Below, piece after piece: positions 48,664 through 59,222 of a stretch of 64,000 bases of DNA. Position 1 is the first letter of the stretch, and every line of letters begins with the position of its first letter. The DNA is taken from assembly GCF_000620625.1 (NCBI RefSeq), contig NZ_JIAW01000003.1, positions 310,001 to 374,000 on the forward strand, given 5' to 3'. The notes under the pieces are model-generated. The model worked only from the letters and a program-made list of their open reading frames with translations, made no database searches and was not told where the DNA came from. This stretch comes from Mycobacterium sp. URHB0044. GTDB lineage: Bacteria > Actinomycetota > Actinomycetes > Mycobacteriales > Mycobacteriaceae. A program made the position numbers and the translations under genes.

Positions 48664-49421
48664 CTGATGATCTGTCCGCCGTCGACGTTGAAGATCTGCC
48701 CGGTGATCCACTTGGCCTGATCCGACAGTAGGAACAGGCACATGCCGGTCAGGTCGTCGACCTCGCCCATGCGCGACAGCGGGATTCCCTTCACGATGTC
48801 GGCGACCATCTCCTGCGGCGTGGTGCTCCGATTGGCCTCGGTATCGATGGGGCCGGGCGCGATCGCGTTGATCCGGATGTTCTGGCCGCCGAGTTCGGTG
48901 GCCAGCTGTTGAGTCAAGCCGTTGATGCCAACCTTGGCCAGCCCGTAGAAGTTCGAGTACATCCACGCCGCCGTCGAGGACTGGTTGACGATCGCGCCAC
49001 CACCCCGCTTGGCCATCTTGCGGTACACCGCGCGGGTGCACACCAGCGCACCGTCGAGGTTCACGCTCATGAACTTCTTGTAGTAGTCCCAGTCGACGGT
49101 GATGAGGAAGTCGAGCTTCATCCCGCCGAAGATCGCGGCGTTGTTGACCAGGTAGTCGATGCCGCCGAACTCCGAAAGTGCCTGCGCAGCCATCTCCTTG
49201 GCCGACTCCGGGTCGGACACGTCGACACGCACCGCCAGCGCGTTGCCGCCCTCACCCTTGATGCCGTCGGCGACCTTCTGGGCGCCCTCGGTGTTGATGT
49301 CGGCGACCACCACGGCCGCACCTTCCCGAGCCAGCGCTTCGGCGTAGGCCTGACCGATGCCGCCACCGGATCCGGTGACGATGGCCACCTTGTCCTTGAA
49401 CTGATCGCCGTAGAGTCCCAC
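48660..49421 (-). CDS. Short-chain dehydrogenase/reductase (Rv0769-type)
   Basis: 253 residues from GTG 49421, six bases after AAGGAG. Cofactor motif TGSGGGIGQAYAEAL at about 16-30 with the Asp of VVVADIN, favouring NAD. NNAAIFGG, catalytic Ser in NQSSTAAW, and Tyr/Lys in YGLAKVG. C-terminal DQAKWITGQIFNVDGGQII is classical. Starts 11 bases after aldA ends. Likely oxidises a secondary alcohol in the same pathway. Confidence 0.94.
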   Translation of the reverse strand: MGLYGDQFKDKVAIVTGSGGGIGQAYAEALAREGAAVVVADINTEGAQKVADGIKGEGGNALAVRVDVSDPESAKEMAAQALSEFGGIDYLVNNAAIFGGMKLDFLITVDWDYYKKFMSVNLDGALVCTRAVYRKMAKRGGGAIVNQSSTAAWMYSNFYGLAKVGINGLTQQLATELGGQNIRINAIAPGPIDTEANRSTTPQEMVADIVKGIPLSRMGEVDDLTGMCLFLLSDQAKWITGQIFNVDGGQIIR

Positions 49422-49431
49422 CGATGTCTCC

Positions 49432-50901
49432 TTAATTCGCTGCCGTGGCAATCGCCTTGGTCTCGAGGTACTCCTCGAAACCCGCGAGCCCCATCTCCCG
49501 GCCGATGCCGGACTGTTTGTAGCCGCCGAACGGCATGTCCGCCGAGTACCAGACCCCACCGTTGACGTTGACGGTGCCGACCCGCATCCGCGCCGCCACC
49601 GCGGCCGCCCGCTCGTCGTCTCCCGAGAACACCGTGCCCGACAGGCCGTACGGCGAGTCGTTCGCGATGCGCACGGCGTCGTCGTCGCCGTCGTGGGCGA
49701 TGACCGTCAACACCGGGCCGAAGATCTCCTCCTGCGCCACCTTCGCACCGTTGTCCAGACCCGCGATCACCGTCGGCTCGATGAAGAAACCGGTGTCCCG
49801 GTCGGCGGGTCGCCCTCCGCCGCAAGCGAACCGGCCACCCTCGGCGACGGCGGAATCCAGGTAGCCCTGAATGCGGTCACGCTGGCGCGCGGAGATCACC
49901 GGCCCGCAGACCGTGCCCGGATCGTTCGGGTCGCCCGGCTTCAGCCCGGCCATGGTGCCCGCGGCGGCCTCGACCGCCTCGTCATAGCGTGCGCGGGGCA
50001 CCACCAGCCGCGTGGTGATCGCGCAGCCCTGCCCTGCGTGCATCGACGCCGTGAACGCCGACATCGAGCACGCTGCCGCCAGGTCGGCGTCGTCGAGCAC
50101 CAGAAACGCCGACTTTCCACCGAGTTCGAGGAACACCTTCTTGAGCGTGGCCGCCGCGTCGGACATGACGGCGCGCCCGGTGTTCGTCGACCCGGTGAAC
50201 GACACCATGTCCACGCGAGGGTCCTTCGACAGCAGCGCACCAACCGAGTGGTCACTGGACGTGACGATGTTGACCACACCCGCGGGGAAGTCGGTGTACT
50301 CGGTGATCAGCTCGCCGAGAACCGCCGCCGCCCACGGTGTGTCGGGAGCGGGCTTGAGCACCAACGTGTTTCCCGCCGCCAGCGCCGGACCGATCTTGGC
50401 GAGGTTGATCTGATGCGGGAAGTTCCACGGCGTGATGGCGCCGACCACGCCGATCGCTTCCCGTGCGATCGTGCGGTGGGTCTTGATGCCCATCGGCGAT
50501 GCGATGCCGTAGTCGGAGGTCCACTCATACGACTCCGCGGTGTCCGCGCAGAAGCTCAAATCCTCGACAGGGCCCTCGAGCTGAGCCATCGAGGTCAGCA
50601 TCCGCGGCGCGCCGACCTCCGCGATCGTCAGCTCGCGCAGCTCCTCGACGTGATCACGCATCGCCTGTTGCAGCTGGCGGATGCACCGCACGCGGAGCTC
50701 GACGTTGGTGGCCCAGTCGGTCTCGTCGAACGCCCGACGGGCGGCCCCGATGGCCGAATCCATGTCATCGGCGGTGGCGTCGGCCGCGACGCCAAGCACC
50801 TCTTCGGTGGCGGGGTTGGCCGTCGGGAACGTGCCTCCGCTGCCCGTGACCAGCTTGCCGTCGATGAGAAGTCGACTCTCGCGATCGCTCAATAGCGCCA
50901 T
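49432..50901 (-). CDS. aldA: AldA, NAD-dependent aldehyde dehydrogenase
   Basis: 489 residues from ATG 50901, behind GGGGAGTTCCG; length equals M. tuberculosis AldA (Rv0768). Catalytic cysteine in MHAGQGCAITTRLVV and general base glutamate in LELGGKSAF; the Rossmann FTGSTNTGRA loop is present. It turns an aldehyde into its acid. First gene of the minus-strand operon, divergent from the TetR-cyp123-cyp51 operon; the shared 198-base region carries two GGACA-N2-TGTCC sites. Confidence 0.96.
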   Translation of the reverse strand: MALLSDRESRLLIDGKLVTGSGGTFPTANPATEEVLGVAADATADDMDSAIGAARRAFDETDWATNVELRVRCIRQLQQAMRDHVEELRELTIAEVGAPRMLTSMAQLEGPVEDLSFCADTAESYEWTSDYGIASPMGIKTHRTIAREAIGVVGAITPWNFPHQINLAKIGPALAAGNTLVLKPAPDTPWAAAVLGELITEYTDFPAGVVNIVTSSDHSVGALLSKDPRVDMVSFTGSTNTGRAVMSDAAATLKKVFLELGGKSAFLVLDDADLAAACSMSAFTASMHAGQGCAITTRLVVPRARYDEAVEAAAGTMAGLKPGDPNDPGTVCGPVISARQRDRIQGYLDSAVAEGGRFACGGGRPADRDTGFFIEPTVIAGLDNGAKVAQEEIFGPVLTVIAHDGDDDAVRIANDSPYGLSGTVFSGDDERAAAVAARMRVGTVNVNGGVWYSADMPFGGYKQSGIGREMGLAGFEEYLETKAIATAAN

Positions 50902-50937
50902 CGGAACTCCCCTGTGCCGAATCCGGTGTGGATGCCT

Positions 50938-50949
50938 GGACAACTGTCC
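50938..50949. promoter_or_regulatory. Operator GGACA-AC-TGTCC upstream of aldA
   Basis: Perfect five-base arms with a two-base centre, 36 bases upstream of the aldA ATG. A second copy sits at the TetR gene start on the other side of the same intergenic region, so this site probably lets the TetR protein (51100) control aldA. Confidence 0.75.
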
Positions 50950-51093
50950 GACCACGTTCCATCGAACCATAACCGCAGACCGCCGCCGGTCGCAAGGGTG
51001 GGCCGCCGCCTAGCCGCGATGCTGAAGATTCATGCACTTCACGCGCCATTTTGTCCGATGTGCTTGCCTCCGGGCGCGGTCGTCGGATAACTT

Positions 51094-51105
51094 GGACATG
51101 TGTCC
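51094..51105. promoter_or_regulatory. Operator GGACA-TG-TGTCC overlapping the TetR start codon
   Basis: Same arms as 50938-50949, centre TG. The GTG start (51100) is inside the palindrome. GATAAC (51086-51091) is a likely -10, putting transcription start at about 51098-51100 and giving a leaderless mRNA. Binding here would repress the TetR-cyp123-cyp51 operon and so be autoregulatory. Confidence 0.75.
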
Positions 51106-51711
51106 AGCGATGCCGTGGTTGCCGCCCCAGGCGGATCACCGACCGACCCCGGCGAGACGACGCGCAACCGGCGGCAGGAGGAGACCTTCCGCAAGGTCCT
51201 CACTGCAGGCATGGCCATGCTCCGCGAGTCGTCCTATGCCGACCTGACCGTGCGGGCCGTGGCCGCGCGCGCGAAGGTCGCACCCGCCACCGCCTACACC
51301 TACTTCTCGTCGAAGAACCACCTGATCGCCGAGGTGTACCTCGACCTGATGCAGCAGGTGCCGTACTTCACCGACGTCAACGAGCCCATGCCGAGCCGCG
51401 TCGAGAAGGCGCTGCGCAGCCTCACGCTCGCGGTCGCCGACGAACCCGAGGTGGCGGCGGCGTGCACCACCGCGCTGCTGTCCGCGAGCGACCCCACCGT
51501 CCGCAAGGTTCGCGACCGCATCGGTGGCGAGATCCACCGTCGCATCAGGTCGGCCGTCGGGCCCGACGCCGATGCCCGCGTGGTCTCGGCTTTGGAGATG
51601 ACGTACTTCGGCGCGCTGGTGAACGCAGGCAGCGGCGCCTTCACCTATCACCAGATCGCCGACCGGCTCAGTTACGTCGTCGGCCTCATTCTTGGAGAAG
51701 ACGACCGATGA
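51100..51711 (+). CDS. TetR-family regulator of the aldA and cyp51 operons (Rv0767c-type)
   Basis: 203 residues from GTG 51100. DNA-binding region RRQEETFRKVLTAGMAML, LTVRAVAARAKVAPATAYTYFSS (about residues 24-70). First gene of the plus-strand P450 operon, and its own operator covers its start codon. The arrangement is that of an autorepressor which also controls the divergent aldA operon. Inducer unknown; a sterol or fatty aldehyde would fit the enzymes. Confidence 0.93.
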   Translation: MSSDAVVAAPGGSPTDPGETTRNRRQEETFRKVLTAGMAMLRESSYADLTVRAVAARAKVAPATAYTYFSSKNHLIAEVYLDLMQQVPYFTDVNEPMPSRVEKALRSLTLAVADEPEVAAACTTALLSASDPTVRKVRDRIGGEIHRRIRSAVGPDADARVVSALEMTYFGALVNAGSGAFTYHQIADRLSYVVGLILGEDDR

Positions 51712-52910
51712 GCATCGAGACGACTGCCCCGATTCTCAACCCGTACGACTACCACTTCCACGAGGAGCCGTACCCCTACTACCGGCGCCTGCGCGACGAG
51801 GCACCGCTGTACCGCAATGAGGAGCTGAAGTTCTGGGCGCTGTCGCGACACAGCGACGTGCTGGCCGGCTTCCGCAACAGCACCACGCTGTCCAACCGGT
51901 ATGGCGTCTCGCTCGATCCGATCTCGCGCAACACCGATGCCCATCGGGTGATGTCGTTCCTTGCGCTGGACGACCCGGCGCATCTGCGGTTGCGCACGTT
52001 GGTGTCGAAGGGCTTCACGCCGAGGCGCATTCGCGAGCTCGAGTCTCGCGTCACCGAGATCGCCGTCCAGCACCTCGATTCCGCGCTGCAGTCCACCGCC
52101 TTTGACTACGTCGAGGAGTTCGCGGGCAAACTGCCGATGGACGTGATCTCCGAACTCATGGGCGTGCCGGTGGCCGACCGCGACCGCATCCGCGGCCTCG
52201 CCGACGGCGTCATGCACCGCGACGAGGGCGTGGCCGACGTGCCCGCCGAGGCGATGCAGGCGTCAGCGGAGCTGATGGTCTACTACGCCGAGATGGTCGC
52301 CCAGCGCCGCAAGCAGCCCTCCGACGACCTGACGTCGGCGCTGCTGGAGGCCGAGATCGACGGCGACCGGCTGACCGACGAAGAGATCATGGCGTTCCTG
52401 TTCCTGATGGTCGTCGCCGGTAACGAGACCACCACCAAACTGCTTGCCAACGCGGCCTATTGGGGTTTCAAGAACCCCGATCAGCTGGCGCCGGTCTACG
52501 AGGACCACTCCCTCATCCCGCTGTGGGTCGAGGAAACGCTGCGCTACGACACGTCCAGCCAGATCCTGGCCCGCACCGTGTCAGGGGAATTGACGTTGTA
52601 CGACACCACGATTCCCGACGGCGACGTGCTGCTGCTGCTGCCGGGGTCCGCCAACCGCGACGACCGCGTGTTCACCGACGCCGACGACTATCGCATCGGC
52701 CGCGACATCGGCTCGAAGCTGGTGAGTTTCGGCAGCGGTGCCCACTTCTGTCTCGGCGCGCACCTGGCTCGGATGGAAGCGCGCGTCGCGCTGACCGAAC
52801 TCTTCAAGCGCATCCGCGGATTCGAGGTGGACGAGGCCAACGCCGTCCGCGTCCACTCGAGCAACGTCCGCGGATTCGCCCGCCTACCCATCACCGTGGA
52901 GGTTCGCTGA
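51708..52910 (+). CDS. cyp123: Cytochrome P450 CYP123
   Basis: 400 residues from ATG 51708 (ATGA overlap with TetR). The heme loop FGSGAHFCLGAHLARME, I-helix VVAGNETTTKL and ExxR ETLRYDTS are intact. Place in the operon and length match CYP123 (Rv0766c), whose substrate is undetermined. With CYP51 and the ferredoxin in the same operon it probably draws electrons from that ferredoxin. Confidence 0.95.
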   Translation: MSIETTAPILNPYDYHFHEEPYPYYRRLRDEAPLYRNEELKFWALSRHSDVLAGFRNSTTLSNRYGVSLDPISRNTDAHRVMSFLALDDPAHLRLRTLVSKGFTPRRIRELESRVTEIAVQHLDSALQSTAFDYVEEFAGKLPMDVISELMGVPVADRDRIRGLADGVMHRDEGVADVPAEAMQASAELMVYYAEMVAQRRKQPSDDLTSALLEAEIDGDRLTDEEIMAFLFLMVVAGNETTTKLLANAAYWGFKNPDQLAPVYEDHSLIPLWVEETLRYDTSSQILARTVSGELTLYDTTIPDGDVLLLLPGSANRDDRVFTDADDYRIGRDIGSKLVSFGSGAHFCLGAHLARMEARVALTELFKRIRGFEVDEANAVRVHSSNVRGFARLPITVEVR

Positions 52911-53736
52911 TGCCCCGGTTCTCCCCACTCCCCGACCGCAGACCTGCCGTCGTCGCCGGTGCGTCATCCGGCATCGGCGCGGCCACTGCGATCGAACTCG
53001 CCAGCCGCGGCTTTCCCGTCGCGCTCGGCGCCAGGCGGGTGGAGAAGCTCGACGAACTCGTCGGCCAAATCCGCAGCGACGGAGGCGAAGCCGTCGCCTT
53101 CCACCTCGACGTCACCGATCCCGATTCGGTGAAGTCGTTCGTCTCGCAGTCCGTCGACGCACTCGGCGAGATCGAGGTGATGGTCGCCGGTGCAGGCGAC
53201 ACGTTCTTCGGGCGGCTGCACGAAATCAGCACCGACACGTTCGAATCGCAGATCCAGATCCACCTCATCGGCGCGAACCGATTGGCGACCGCGGTGTTGC
53301 CCGGCATGCTGGAACGTCAACGCGGCGACCTGATCTTCGTCGGCTCCGACGTCGCACTGCGCCAACGTCCGCACATGGGCGCCTACGGCGCGGCGAAGGC
53401 CGCACTCGTCGCCATGGTCACCAACTTCCAGATGGAATTGGAGGGCACCGGCGTGCGCGCCTCGATCGTGCACCCCGGCCCGACGAAGACGTCCATGGGT
53501 TGGAGTCTGCCCGCCGAGGCCATCGGACCCGCGCTCGAGGACTGGGCCAAGTGGGGTCAGGCCCGGCACGACTACTTCTTGCGCGCATCGGATCTCGCGC
53601 GGGCCATCACGTTCGTCGCCGAGACGCCGCGTGGCGGGTTCATCGCGAACATGGAACTTCAACCGGAGGCGCCGCTGGCCAGCGCCCCCGAGGAACGTCA
53701 ACAGCTCAAGCTCGGTGAAGAAGGGATGCCTCCGGC

Positions 53737-53740
<4 letters not shown>
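52910..53740 (+). CDS. Short-chain dehydrogenase/reductase (Rv0765c-type)
   Basis: 276 residues; ATG 52910 shares one base with the cyp123 stop (TGATG). Motif AGASSGIGAATAIEL near residues 17-31 with Arg-Arg after strand 2 (LGARRVEK), indicating NADP. VAGAGDTFFG replaces NNAG; the catalytic region is VGSDVALRQRPHMGAYGAAK with Tyr-x3-Lys. The C-terminus is extended (ELQPEAPLASAPEERQQLKL), beyond classical SDRs. Its ATGA overlap couples it to cyp51; it may act on the sterol product. Confidence 0.93.
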
Positions 53741-55306
<1,566 letters not shown>

Positions 55307-55307
<1 letters not shown>

Positions 55308-55852
55308 TGCCCTCACTGTCGCGGGACGAACTGGAGAACTGGGTCGAGCGGTGGCTGCAAGTCAACCGCGACGCCGAGAAGGCCGGTGACTGGAAGCCGT
55401 TGGCGGACTTCTACGCCGACGACGCCACCTACGGCTGGAACATCGGCCCGAAGGAAGACGTGATGTGCATCGGCATCGACGAGATCCGCGACATCGCGCT
55501 TGGCCTCGAGATGGCCGGCCTGGAGAACTGGACCTACCCGTACCAGAAGGTCATCATCGACGACAAGCAGGGCGAGATCGTCGGCTTCTGGAAGCAGGTC
55601 GCCACCGACTCCGATGGCACGCAGTCCGAGATCTACGGCATCGGCGGCAGCTGGTTCCGCCTGAACGCCGAGCTCAAGATCGAGTGGCAGCGCGACTTCT
55701 TCGACTTCAACCACGTCCAGAAGCTCTACCTCGACCTGATGAAGGCGGGCAAGCTCTCCGACGGCATGCAGAAGCGCATCGAGCGCAGCCTGGCCGGCGA
55801 GAAGCTGCCCGGCTACTACCCGCTTGGCAAGAGCCCGGTCCCGATTTGGTAG
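55307..55852 (+). CDS. NTF2/SnoaL-like protein (Rv0762c-type)
   Basis: 181 residues from ATG 55307 (TGATG overlap). N-terminal helix LSRDELENWVERWLQVNRDA, then the cone-shaped NTF2 core: WKPLADFYADDATYGWNIGP, KVIIDDKQGEIVGFWKQVA, and IGGSWFRLNAELKIEWQRDF. The C-terminus ends PVPIW. NTF2-fold members include isomerases and dehydratases, but key ketosteroid isomerase residues are not obvious. Same length as Rv0762c. Role unassigned; its location suggests handling of an intermediate between CYP51 and AdhB. Confidence 0.85.
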
Positions 55853-55861
55853 GTCTGGCGG

Positions 55862-55877
55862 CCAACCACCCGGTTGG
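55862..55877. promoter_or_regulatory. Perfect 16-bp palindrome before adhB
   Basis: CCAACC-ACCC-GGTTGG, with six-base perfect arms, lies ten bases after the NTF2-like stop and 61 bases before the adhB ATG. In RNA it would be a short stable hairpin; in DNA, an operator. TAACTT (55895-55900) downstream could be a -10 for an internal promoter. It could separate expression of the operon's first and second halves. Confidence 0.5.
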
Positions 55878-55938
55878 TCATGCTGTGATGTAGATAACTT
55901 AACCTCGGATGCACGTCCCCTACGGAAAGCAGGTCGCG

Positions 55939-57066
55939 ATGAAGACAAAAGGCGCTCTCATCTGGGAGTTCAACAAGCCGTGGTCCATCGAGGAGATCGA
56001 GATCGGCGATCCGGTCAAGGACGAGGTCAAGATCCAGATGGAAGCGTCGGGCATGTGCCACTCCGACCACCACCTGGTCACCGGAGGCATCCCGATGGCC
56101 GGCTTCCCGGTGCTCGGCGGCCACGAGGGCGCCGGCATCGTCACCGAGGTCGGCCCCGGCGTCGAGGACATCGAGCCCGGCGATCACGTCGTGCTGTCCT
56201 TCATCCCGTCGTGTGGTGCATGTCCGTCGTGTCAGGCCGGGATGCGCAACCTCTGCGATCTGGGCGCGGGCCTACTCGGTGGCCTGGCCGTCTCCGACAA
56301 CACCCACCGCATTACGGCCAACGGCCAGCCCGTCTTCCCCATGACGCTGCTCGGCACGTTCAGCCCGTACATGGTGGTGCACAAGAGCTCGGTGGTGAAG
56401 ATCGACAAGTCGATTCCATTCGAGGTCGCCTGCCTGGTGGGCTGTGGCGTGACGACGGGCTACGGTTCGGCCGTGAAGGCCGGCGACATCCGCCCGGGCG
56501 ACGACGTCGCCATCATCGGCGTCGGCGGGGTCGGCATGTCCGCACTGCAGGGTGCGGCCAACGCGGGCGCTCGCAACATCTTCGTGATCGAACCCGTCGA
56601 GTGGAAGCGTGACGCCGCGCTGAAGTTCGGTGGCACGCATGCCTATCCGGACCTGGAGTCGGCGTTCGGCGGCATCGCCGAGGTCACCCACGGGCTGATG
56701 GCCAAGCAGGTCATCGTGACGGTCGGCGAGTTGCACGGCGCTGACGTCGACAGCTACGTCAACCTGACCGCCAAGGGTGGTACGACCGTGCTGACGGCCA
56801 TCGGCAGCCTGCTGGACTCCAATGTCAGCTTGAACCTGGCGATGCTGACCCTGATGCAGAAACGCCTGCAGGGCACCATCTTCGGCGGCGGCAATCCGCA
56901 CTACGACATCCCTCAGCTGCTGTCGATGTACAAGGCAGGCAAGCTCAACATCGACGACATGATCACCCGCCAATACAAGCTGGAGCAGATCAACGACGGC
57001 TACAAGGACATGTTGGAGGGTCGCAACATTCGCGGCGTCATCCGCTACACCGATGCCGACAGGTAG
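55939..57066 (+). CDS. adhB: AdhB, zinc-containing alcohol dehydrogenase
   Basis: 375 residues from ATG 55939, equal to Rv0761c. Catalytic zinc ligands in GMCHSDHH, GGHEGAG and LVGCGVTTGYG; structural zinc tetrad CGACPSCQAGMRNLC; nucleotide-binding IIGVGGVGMSALQG. An in-frame ATG at 55909 exists, but MKTKGALIWEF is the family start. It oxidises primary or long-chain alcohols, or works with mycothiol-like partners in relatives. It could oxidise a P450-made alcohol to the aldehyde for AldA, which is on the co-regulated divergent operon. Confidence 0.96.
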   Translation: MKTKGALIWEFNKPWSIEEIEIGDPVKDEVKIQMEASGMCHSDHHLVTGGIPMAGFPVLGGHEGAGIVTEVGPGVEDIEPGDHVVLSFIPSCGACPSCQAGMRNLCDLGAGLLGGLAVSDNTHRITANGQPVFPMTLLGTFSPYMVVHKSSVVKIDKSIPFEVACLVGCGVTTGYGSAVKAGDIRPGDDVAIIGVGGVGMSALQGAANAGARNIFVIEPVEWKRDAALKFGGTHAYPDLESAFGGIAEVTHGLMAKQVIVTVGELHGADVDSYVNLTAKGGTTVLTAIGSLLDSNVSLNLAMLTLMQKRLQGTIFGGGNPHYDIPQLLSMYKAGKLNIDDMITRQYKLEQINDGYKDMLEGRNIRGVIRYTDADR

Positions 57067-57077
57067 GAGATGATCGG

Positions 57078-57155
57078 GTGAGTAGCCCTGTGCGGGGCAT
57101 CGTCACCAGCGCCGGCCGGCCGCTGCGCGCATTCGCCGGGCGCTTCGCACGTTGA
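57078..57155 (+). CDS. Possible 25-residue small protein coupled to the OYE gene
   Basis: GTG 57078 follows AGGAG (57065-57069) at eight bases. The frame runs 25 codons to TGA 57153-57155. The TTG start of the OYE gene (57152) overlaps that stop (TTGA). The peptide begins [19 protein letters not shown] and is rich in arginine (5 of 25) with no acidic residue. The OYE TTG has no ribosome-binding site of its own, so translation of this frame would deliver ribosomes to it. A leader peptide or micro-protein is inferred. Confidence 0.5.
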   Translation: MSSPVRGIVTSAGRPLRAFAGRFAR

Positions 57156-59206
57156 GCCAATTCGCCCACCTCTTGGCGCCGGGCCGCATCGGCTCGATGC
57201 ACGTGCGCAACCGCATCGTCATGTCGCCGATGGAAACCATGTACGGCACACCCGACGGGCTGCCGTCCGAGCGCACTCGCGACTACTTCGTCGCCCGCGC
57301 CAAGGGCGGCGTCGGGCTGATCACGGTCGGCGCCACGGGCATCGACCATCACCACCCGGAGACACCCGGCGGCCTGCACCTGGGCACCGACGCCGCGGTC
57401 GATGCGCACCGTGCGCTGGTGGACGCCGTGCACGAGCACGGCGCCAAGATTCAGCCCCAGATCGTGCATGCCGGCCCGGACGGCCTCGGGCCGGAGATGC
57501 ACGGCGTCACGTCGATCGGGCCGTCGGTCATCCCGTCGTACCTCACCGGCCGGCCGTCGGCCGAGGTGACGCGTGAACAGATCGTCGAGGTGTTCGACCT
57601 GTTCAAGGCTGCGGTGCGGCGTGCCGCCGAGGCGGGGTACGACGGCATCGAACTGCACGCCGCGCACGGGTACATGTTCCTCGGCTCCTTCCTTGCCCCG
57701 CAACGCAATCGGCGCACAGACGAGTACCGCGGCGACTCCGTGCAGGGCCGACTGCGGGTGGTGCTCGAGGCGCTGGCGGCCATCCGCTCCGAGGTGGGTG
57801 ACGCATTCCCGATCACGCTGCGAATCTCCGGCTACGAACGCGTCGCGGGCGGCCGTCCGATGTCCGAAACCGCCCAGGTGGCACCGCAACTCGTCGCGGC
57901 CGGTGTGGACGCCTTCCACGTCAGCGGCGGCGTGATCGACCGGCTGGTGACGGGGATGGTCAACGCCGCCGACGACGGCGACGCGCTGAACGTGGGGGCG
58001 GCGGCGGCCGTCAAGCAGGTGGTCGACGTCCCGGTGATCGCGGTGGGCCGCATCCACGACCCGGCGCGCGCCGAATGGATCCTCGCCAACGGTCGCGCCG
58101 ACTTCATCGCGATGGGCCGCCCGATGCTGGCCGACCCCGAACTCGCGCTGAAGGTCGCCTCCGGCCAGGCCACCCGTGTCCGCAAGTGCATCTCCTGCGA
58201 GAACTGCATCGACGCCATGGAACAACGCTTCTCGGTGGACTGCGCGGTCAACCCGCGGACCGGCAAGGAACGCGAACTGGCCGTCCGTCGCGCCGAGCGC
58301 GCGAAGCGGGTGACCGTGATCGGCAGCGGCCCAGCCGGACTGGAAGCGGCACGGGTGGCGGCCGAGCGCGGCCACCACGTCACGCTGTTCGAGCGCAACG
58401 ACCAGCTCGGTGGCGCCCTGGTCTGGGCGTCGATCCTGCATCCCGAGAACGAGCCGTTCCTGCGCTACCTGCGCGACGAGATCGCCCGCAGCAGCGTGAA
58501 CGTGGTGCTTGGCCACGAGGTGTGCGCCGACGACGTCGTCGAGACGGCGCCCGACGCCGTGGTGGTGGCCAACGGCGGCCACGTGGTGCTGCCCTCGATC
58601 CCGGGCGATCACCTCCCGCTGGTGCAGCGCGGGCCAGCACTGCGCGAACTGCTGGCCGGACACGCCGACGCCGACGCCCCGGGCTGGCAGCGCCTCGGTG
58701 CGCGGGTCCTCGGTGGCTGGCGGCAGCGCCTGGTGCGCCCGTCAGCGGTAAGGCTGGCGACCAAGGCGTGGATGCCGCTTGGTGCCCGCGTCGCCATCGT
58801 CGGTGGCGACCTCGTCGCGCTGGAACTGGCCGAATTCCTCGCCGCACGTGGACGTTTCGTGACCATCCTGGAATCGGGGAAGGTGGTCGCCCCCGAGATC
58901 GGCGGCAAGCGGAAGACCGAACACATGGACCGGCTCGACCATCTTGGCGTCACCGTCCACGTACGTGCCGAGGTCGAACGGATCGTTCCCGCGGGGTTGA
59001 TGTTCACCCCGGCCGGCGGCACCAGCCGCCACCTGTCCGCCGACAGCGTGGTCGTCGCCGGCGCACTGCAGGCCAATACCGAACTGTACGAGAAGCTCAG
59101 CGCCGCATTACCGAACTCTGCAGTCACCGCGGCGGGTGATTGCACGGGTCTTGGACTCGTCCGCAAGGCCACCGAAGACGGCGCCCGCGCCGCCTGCGCC
59201 ATCTAG
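57152..59206 (+). CDS. Old yellow enzyme / 2,4-dienoyl-CoA reductase-like FMN-FeS-FAD oxidoreductase
   Basis: 684 residues, start TTG 57152, required to include the first strand ([20 protein letters not shown]). Residues 1-~340: OYE-type TIM barrel with the FMN region [11 protein letters not shown], the active-site [20 protein letters not shown] and AVGRIHDP. Then cysteines CISCENC plus Cys in FSVDCAVNP for an Fe-S cluster. Residues ~375-684: pyridine nucleotide-disulfide-like domain, [19 protein letters not shown] and a second [15 protein letters not shown] site. Electrons run from NAD(P)H through FAD and FeS to FMN. Reduces conjugated C=C; a dienone or steroid enone is plausible. It is absent from the M. 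tuberculosis order here. Confidence 0.9.
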   Translation: MSQFAHLLAPGRIGSMHVRNRIVMSPMETMYGTPDGLPSERTRDYFVARAKGGVGLITVGATGIDHHHPETPGGLHLGTDAAVDAHRALVDAVHEHGAKIQPQIVHAGPDGLGPEMHGVTSIGPSVIPSYLTGRPSAEVTREQIVEVFDLFKAAVRRAAEAGYDGIELHAAHGYMFLGSFLAPQRNRRTDEYRGDSVQGRLRVVLEALAAIRSEVGDAFPITLRISGYERVAGGRPMSETAQVAPQLVAAGVDAFHVSGGVIDRLVTGMVNAADDGDALNVGAAAAVKQVVDVPVIAVGRIHDPARAEWILANGRADFIAMGRPMLADPELALKVASGQATRVRKCISCENCIDAMEQRFSVDCAVNPRTGKERELAVRRAERAKRVTVIGSGPAGLEAARVAAERGHHVTLFERNDQLGGALVWASILHPENEPFLRYLRDEIARSSVNVVLGHEVCADDVVETAPDAVVVANGGHVVLPSIPGDHLPLVQRGPALRELLAGHADADAPGWQRLGARVLGGWRQRLVRPSAVRLATKAWMPLGARVAIVGGDLVALELAEFLAARGRFVTILESGKVVAPEIGGKRKTEHMDRLDHLGVTVHVRAEVERIVPAGLMFTPAGGTSRHLSADSVVVAGALQANTELYEKLSAALPNSAVTAAGDCTGLGLVRKATEDGARAACAI

Positions 59207-59222
59207 TAAAAGGAGAATCACC

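Noticed and set aside
57038..58663. 541-codon minus-strand frame opposite the OYE gene
   Set aside because: Shadow of a well-defined OYE enzyme; no ribosome site and no recognisable motif.
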